This document shows, piece by piece, positions 60,097-64,000 of a stretch of DNA of 64,000 bases; position 1 is the first letter of the stretch; every line of letters starts with the position of its first letter. This stretch comes from Pseudomonas ceruminis (GTDB lineage: Bacteria; Pseudomonadota; Gammaproteobacteria; Pseudomonadales; Pseudomonadaceae). The notes beneath the pieces are model-generated. The model saw nothing but the letters and a program-made list of their open reading frames with translations. It ran no database searches and had not been told where the DNA came from. The position numbers and the translations under genes were made by a program. The DNA lies in assembly GCF_021602025.1 (NCBI RefSeq), contig NZ_BQHW01000010.1, forward strand, positions 1 to 64,000, written 5' to 3'.

Positions 60097-60182
60097 GTTC
60101 GCGGGGCAAGCCCGCTCCCACAGGTACAGCACAGGATGCAAGAGCTGTGGAGAACCAATGGGAGCGGGCTTGACCCGCGAAC
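60097..60182. repeat. REP-type inverted repeat pair in the ABC operon
   Basis: Arms 60097-60120 and 60159-60182 share GTTCGCGGG-x-CAAGCCCGCTCCCA with one mismatch. A small hairpin CGAGGGC-AA-GCCCTCG precedes them after the stop codon. It may stabilise the binding-protein mRNA so that it is made in excess over the membrane components. Confidence 0.85.
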
Positions 60183-60223
60183 GGCCGCACAGCGGCCGAT
60201 CTTGAAAACCTGCGGAGCTTCGA

Positions 60224-61030
60224 ATGAACCACAATGTCATCCTGGTCCTGCTCGACGGCCTCAACTACCAGGTGGCCCACCACGCCATGGGTCACCTGCA
60301 CGCCTACGTCGAAGCCGACCGCGCCGCGCTGTACCGCGTGGAATGCGAGTTACCTTCCCTGTCGCGCCCGTTGTACGAGTGCATCCTGACCGGCGTACCG
60401 CCGATCGACAGCGGCATCGTGCACAACAACGTCAACCGCCTGTCCAACCAGCGCAGCGTGTTCCACTACGCCCGCGAAGCCAACCTGGGCACAGCTGCGG
60501 CGGCCTATCACTGGGTAAGCGAACTGTACAACCGCTCACCCTTCGACCCGCTGCGTGACCGCCATACCCACGCACCGAAGCTGCCAATCCAGCACGGCCT
60601 GTTCTACTGGGCTGACCATTACCCCGACTCGCACCTGCTGGCTGATGCCGAATACCTGCGCCGGCGCCATGCCCCGAACTTCCTGCTGGTGCACCCGATG
60701 AACATCGACGACGCCGGCCACCGTCATGGCCTGGACAGCAGCCAGTACCGCAACGCCGCACGCAGCGCCGACATTCTTCTGGCCGACTATCTGCCACGCT
60801 GGCTCGAAGAGGGCTACCAGGTGCTGGTCACCGCCGACCACGGTATGAACAACGACCGTTCGCACAATGGCCTGCTGGCCGAAGAACGCGAGGTGCCGTT
60901 GTTCGTGTTCGGCGATGCTTTCAGCCTCGACCCGGCGGCCAAGCCGTTGCAGACCGAACTGTGCGGCACCCTCTGCGAGCTGTTGGGCGCTCCCCATGAC
61001 AAGACCGTCTGCCGGGAGCTGCTCAAGTGA
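60224..61030 (+). CDS. alkaline-phosphatase superfamily phosphodiesterase/phosphatase
   Basis: The protein has 268 residues and no signal peptide. Superfamily motifs are present: MNHNVILVLLDGLNY with the metal-binding Asp, LTGVPPIDSGIVHNNVNR with the nucleophile Ser/Thr region, PMNIDDAGHRHG and VTADHGMNND. It probably hydrolyses a phosphodiester or phosphonate substrate imported by the transporter. GTGA overlap couples it to the permease. Confidence 0.88.
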   Translation: MNHNVILVLLDGLNYQVAHHAMGHLHAYVEADRAALYRVECELPSLSRPLYECILTGVPPIDSGIVHNNVNRLSNQRSVFHYAREANLGTAAAAYHWVSELYNRSPFDPLRDRHTHAPKLPIQHGLFYWADHYPDSHLLADAEYLRRRHAPNFLLVHPMNIDDAGHRHGLDSSQYRNAARSADILLADYLPRWLEEGYQVLVTADHGMNNDRSHNGLLAEEREVPLFVFGDAFSLDPAAKPLQTELCGTLCELLGAPHDKTVCRELLK

Positions 61031-61866
61031 AGTCCAGCTCCCGTGGCCGTTACCTCGCCCTGCTCTGCCTGCTGCCGTTCACCGTGTTCTTCATCATTTT
61101 CCAGATCGCCCCGCTGGCCTGGGTGGCGATCAACAGTGTGCAATCAGAGGCTGGCTGGGGTGTTGAAAACTTCAGTAAGGTGTTTGCCTCCAAGTTCTAC
61201 CTGCAGGCGCTGCAACGCAGCCTGGAGATCAGCTTCTGGTCGAGCCTGTTCGGCATCGTCATCGCCACGCTGGGTGCCTATTCGCTGCGCCAGGTCGATT
61301 CACGGTTGCGCGACTTCGTCAGCGCCTTCGCCAACATGACCAGTAATTTCACCGGTGTGCCGCTGGCCTTCGCCTTCATCATCCTGCTCGGTTTCAATGG
61401 GGCACTGACCCTGCTGCTCAAACAGATCGGCCTGCTGGAAGACTTCAGCATCTATTCCAAGCCCGGCTTGATCCTGGTCTACACCTACTTCCAGATCCCC
61501 CTGGGCGTACTGCTGCTTTACCCGGCATTCGACGCCTTGCGCGAAGACTGGCGTGAATCGGCCGCGCTGCTGGGCGCCAGCCACTGGCAGTACTGGCGGC
61601 ACATTGGCCTGCCGGTATTGACCCCCGCGCTGCTGGGCACGTTCGTGATCCTGCTGGCCAACGCCCTGGGCGCCTACGCCACGGTGTATGCGCTGACCAC
61701 CGGCAACTTCAACGTGTTGACGATCCGCATCGCTGGCCTGGTGGCCGGGGACATCAGCCTCGACCCGAACCTGGCCAGCGCCCTGGCCATGGTGCTGGTG
61801 GGGTTGATGACGCTGGTCACAGTGGCCCATCAATGGCTGCTGAAAAGGAGCTACCATGCCCGCTAA
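61027..61866 (+). CDS. ABC transporter permease (first)
   Basis: The protein has 279 residues with start GTG 61027, overlapping the previous stop. About six membrane segments and the EAA loop ESAALLGASHWQYWRHIGLPVLTPALL mark it as a binding-protein-dependent permease. It overlaps the second permease by 11 bases and pairs with it. Confidence 0.9.
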   Translation: MKSSSRGRYLALLCLLPFTVFFIIFQIAPLAWVAINSVQSEAGWGVENFSKVFASKFYLQALQRSLEISFWSSLFGIVIATLGAYSLRQVDSRLRDFVSAFANMTSNFTGVPLAFAFIILLGFNGALTLLLKQIGLLEDFSIYSKPGLILVYTYFQIPLGVLLLYPAFDALREDWRESAALLGASHWQYWRHIGLPVLTPALLGTFVILLANALGAYATVYALTTGNFNVLTIRIAGLVAGDISLDPNLASALAMVLVGLMTLVTVAHQWLLKRSYHAR

Positions 61867-62662
61867 GCCCTTGACCAAGCCGAACCCCAGCAGCCTGTAT
61901 CACCGGCTGGTGGTGTACTTGCTGTTCCTGATCCTGCTGCTGCCGCTGGCGGGCACCCTGCTCTACTCGCTGGCCACCAATTGGTCCGCCAGCCTGCTGC
62001 CCAGTGGGCTGACCCTGAAATGGTACGTGGCATTGTGGAGTGAACCGCGCTTCCTCGCCGCCTTCGGCCAATCGCTGCTGGTGTGCGTGGGTGCGCTGAT
62101 GCTGTCGGTGGTGCTGATCCTGCCGCTGCTGTTCGTGGTGCACTACCACTTTCCCAAGCTCGACGCCTTGATGAATGTCCTCATCCTGCTGCCGTTCGCG
62201 GTGCCGCCGGTGGTGTCCTCGGTAGGTCTGTTGCAGCTGTACGGCAGTGGTCCGATGGCCATGGTCGGCACTCCGTGGATCCTGATCGGCTGCTACTTCA
62301 CCATCGCCTTGCCCTTCATGTACCGGGCGATCACCAACAACCTGCAGGCCATCAACCTGCGCGATCTGATGGACGCTGCCCAGTTGCTTGGTGCCAGCAC
62401 CTGGCAAGCCGCGTTCCTGGTCGTGCTGCCTAACCTGCGCAAAGGCCTGATGGTAGCGCTGCTGCTGTCGTTCTCGTTCCTGTTCGGTGAGTTCGTGTTT
62501 GCCAACCTGCTGGTCGGCACTCGCTACGAGACCCTGCAGGTGTACCTGAACAACATGCGCAACAGCAGCGGCCACTTCAACAGCGCGCTGGTGATCTCGT
62601 ACTTCGCCTTCGTGCTGGTGCTGACCTGGGTTGCCAACCGCCTGAACAAGGATAAAACCTGA
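61856..62662 (+). CDS. ABC transporter permease (second)
   Basis: The protein has 268 residues with about six membrane helices and the EAA loop MDAAQLLGASTWQAAFLVVLPNLRKGL. It ends LTWVANRLNKDKT. Forms the heterodimeric channel with the first permease. Confidence 0.9.
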   Translation: MPAKPLTKPNPSSLYHRLVVYLLFLILLLPLAGTLLYSLATNWSASLLPSGLTLKWYVALWSEPRFLAAFGQSLLVCVGALMLSVVLILPLLFVVHYHFPKLDALMNVLILLPFAVPPVVSSVGLLQLYGSGPMAMVGTPWILIGCYFTIALPFMYRAITNNLQAINLRDLMDAAQLLGASTWQAAFLVVLPNLRKGLMVALLLSFSFLFGEFVFANLLVGTRYETLQVYLNNMRNSSGHFNSALVISYFAFVLVLTWVANRLNKDKT

Positions 62663-62663
62663 C

Positions 62664-63653
62664 ATGAGCTTCGTCAGCGTACAGAAACTGCACAAAAGCT
62701 ATGCCGGCACCCCGGTGTTCGAAAACATCGATTGCCAGATCGAACGCGGCGAGTTCGTCACCCTGCTTGGGCCCTCCGGCTGCGGCAAGTCCACCCTGCT
62801 GCGTTGCATCGCCGGCCTGACGCCAGTGGACGGCGGGCAGATCCTGCTCGACGGCCACGACATCGTCCCGCTGAGCCCGCAAAAGCGTGGCATCGGCATG
62901 GTGTTCCAGAGCTACGCGCTGTTCCCCAACATGACCGTGGAGCAGAACGTCGCCTTCGGCCTGCGCATGCAGAAGATCAAGGTCGACGAGAGCCAGGTGC
63001 GGGTGCGCGAAGCCCTGGACCTGGTGGAACTGGGCAGCTTTGCCGGGCGCTACCCGCACCAGTTGTCGGGGGGCCAATGCCAGCGTGTGGCCTTGGCCCG
63101 CTCGCTGGTCACCCGCCCACGCCTGCTGCTGCTCGACGAGCCGCTGTCGGCACTGGATGCGCGTATCCGCAAGCACCTGCGCGAGCAGATTCGCGCCATC
63201 CAGCGTGAGCTGGGGCTGACCACGATCTTCGTCACCCACGACCAGGAAGAAGCGCTGACCATGTCAGACCGCATCTTCCTGATGAACCAGGGGCGCATCG
63301 TCCAAAGTGGCGATGCCGAGACCCTCTACACCGCGCCCGTCGACCTGTTCGCCGCAGGCTTCATCGGCAACTACAACGTGCTCGATGCAGACAGCGCCAG
63401 CCGCTTGCTGCAGCGCCCGGTCGCCAGCCGGCTGGCCATCCGTCCTGAGTCGATCACCCTGGGCCTGAACGGTGAACTGGAGGGTGAGGTACGCAGTCAC
63501 AGCCTGCTCGGCAACGTGATCCGCTACCGGGTGCGGGTGCGAGAGGTAGAGCTGGTGGTCGATGTGCTCAACCGCTCACCGGCCGACCTGCACCCCGACG
63601 GGCAGCGGGTATCCTTGTCGATCGACCCCACGGCGCTACGGGAAGTGGCCTAA
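62664..63653 (+). CDS. ABC transporter ATP-binding protein
   Basis: The protein has 329 residues. Walker A LGPSGCGKSTLLRCIAGL, Q-loop VFQSYALF, signature LSGGQCQRVALARSL, Walker B LLLLDEPLSALD and the H-loop VTHDQEEA are intact. The C-terminal part (about 245-329) resembles a TOBE domain. It energises the importer. Confidence 0.95.
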   Translation: MSFVSVQKLHKSYAGTPVFENIDCQIERGEFVTLLGPSGCGKSTLLRCIAGLTPVDGGQILLDGHDIVPLSPQKRGIGMVFQSYALFPNMTVEQNVAFGLRMQKIKVDESQVRVREALDLVELGSFAGRYPHQLSGGQCQRVALARSLVTRPRLLLLDEPLSALDARIRKHLREQIRAIQRELGLTTIFVTHDQEEALTMSDRIFLMNQGRIVQSGDAETLYTAPVDLFAAGFIGNYNVLDADSASRLLQRPVASRLAIRPESITLGLNGELEGEVRSHSLLGNVIRYRVRVREVELVVDVLNRSPADLHPDGQRVSLSIDPTALREVA

Positions 63654-63666
63654 GGAGATTCAATAC

Positions 63667-64000
63667 ATGGCACTGGCAATATTCGATCTGGATGAAACCT
63701 TGATCCACGGTGACTGCGCGTCGCTGTGGAGCGAGCAGATGGCACGGCTGGGCTGGGTCGACGGCAAGGAGTTCCTGCGCCGTGACCATGAACTGATGGA
63801 GGCCTACGGCAAGGGCCACCTGCAGATGGAGGACTACATGGCCTTCAGCCTGGAGCCGATTGCCGGCCGCACTCTGGAAGAGGTCGAGCACCTGGTGGAG
63901 CCCTGGGTCGAGGAAGTGATCGAGCCGATCATCTACGGCGATGCCTGCCGCTGCATCGCTGAACACCGCCAGCGTGGCGACCGCATTCTGATCATCTCAG
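63667..64000 (+). CDS. HAD-IB family phosphatase (partial, runs off right edge)
   Basis: The ORF from ATG 63667 begins MALAIFDLDETLIHGDCASLWSEQM, with the HAD motif I DxDET. Motif II lies at the edge (RGDRILIIS). GGAGATTC lies upstream. It is the last gene seen of the ABC operon and may release phosphate from the phosphodiesterase product. Confidence 0.88.
   Translation, partial: MALAIFDLDETLIHGDCASLWSEQMARLGWVDGKEFLRRDHELMEAYGKGHLQMEDYMAFSLEPIAGRTLEEVEHLVEPWVEEVIEPIIYGDACRCIAEHRQRGDRILIIS

Noticed and set aside
1-64000. tRNA, rRNA, CRISPR array or insertion sequence
   Set aside because: No cloverleaf, rRNA signature, direct-repeat array or transposase was found while reading the window.

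Overview
The window is Gammaproteobacterial DNA, most likely from the Pseudomonas putida group. The evidence is the high GC content, the family assignments and order of the chromosomal genes (NAGGN osmolyte operon, csrA, yjcH-actP, mlaA, minCDE, apeB), and dispersed GCGGGCTTGCC / GTAGGAGCTGGCTTGCC inverted repeats typical of pseudomonad REP elements. It falls into two blocks.

Bases 1 to about 34,700 hold most of a lambda/HK97/D3-like temperate siphophage. It is cut by the left edge inside its tail-tip gene. The regulatory core is at 28.2-29.6 kb: a cro-like gene (minus), a cleavable S24-type CI repressor (plus), two operators between them, and a matching operator set just downstream of cI. 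This resembles lambda OR and OL. The leftward (PR-like) programme runs through a frameshifted DUF3077-like gene, unknown early genes, a Rha/KilA-C antirepressor, an O-like initiator gene with five 16-bp iterons inside it, a DnaC-like loader, a DnaB helicase and a late-regulator-position gene. Late genes continue leftward: a fibre gene, two putative holins, HNH, terminases, portal, protease, capsid, head-tail connectors, tail tube, the gpG/gpGT pair with a GGGAAAG slip site, tape measure, tail-tip genes and J. A HicAB module on the plus strand and a candidate structured RNA lie between replication and late genes. The rightward (PL-like) programme holds a LuxR-type HTH gene, two DUF1566/Lcl-like genes, a ribbon-helix-helix protein, a PP-type phosphatase, excisionase and integrase. 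No endolysin or Rz and no recognisable N or Q was found. The missing lysis gene probably lies left of the window.

Bases 34,726 to 64,000 are chromosome. The prophage right end abuts the NAGGN osmoprotectant operon (amidotransferase, synthetase, M42 peptidase). Then follow yheU, csrA, an SDR gene, a DUF3309 protein, yjcH-actP, a betaine-type binding protein, a GH17 membrane enzyme, an alpha/beta hydrolase-mlaA pair, a patatin, an LpxL/HtrB acyltransferase, minCDE, a RluA-type pseudouridine synthase, apeB, a small membrane protein and an MscS-family channel. The window ends in a GntR/UTRA-regulated operon with an ABC importer, a phosphodiesterase/phosphatase and a HAD phosphatase that runs off the right edge. 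This operon probably imports and dephosphorylates an organophosphate or phosphonate.

The observations most worth following up are the 16-bp iteron array in the O-like gene, the candidate structured RNA at 20.4-20.5 kb, the shared operators on both sides of cI, the programmed frameshift site, the 366-bp tandem duplication in J, and the G7 frameshift in an early gene.
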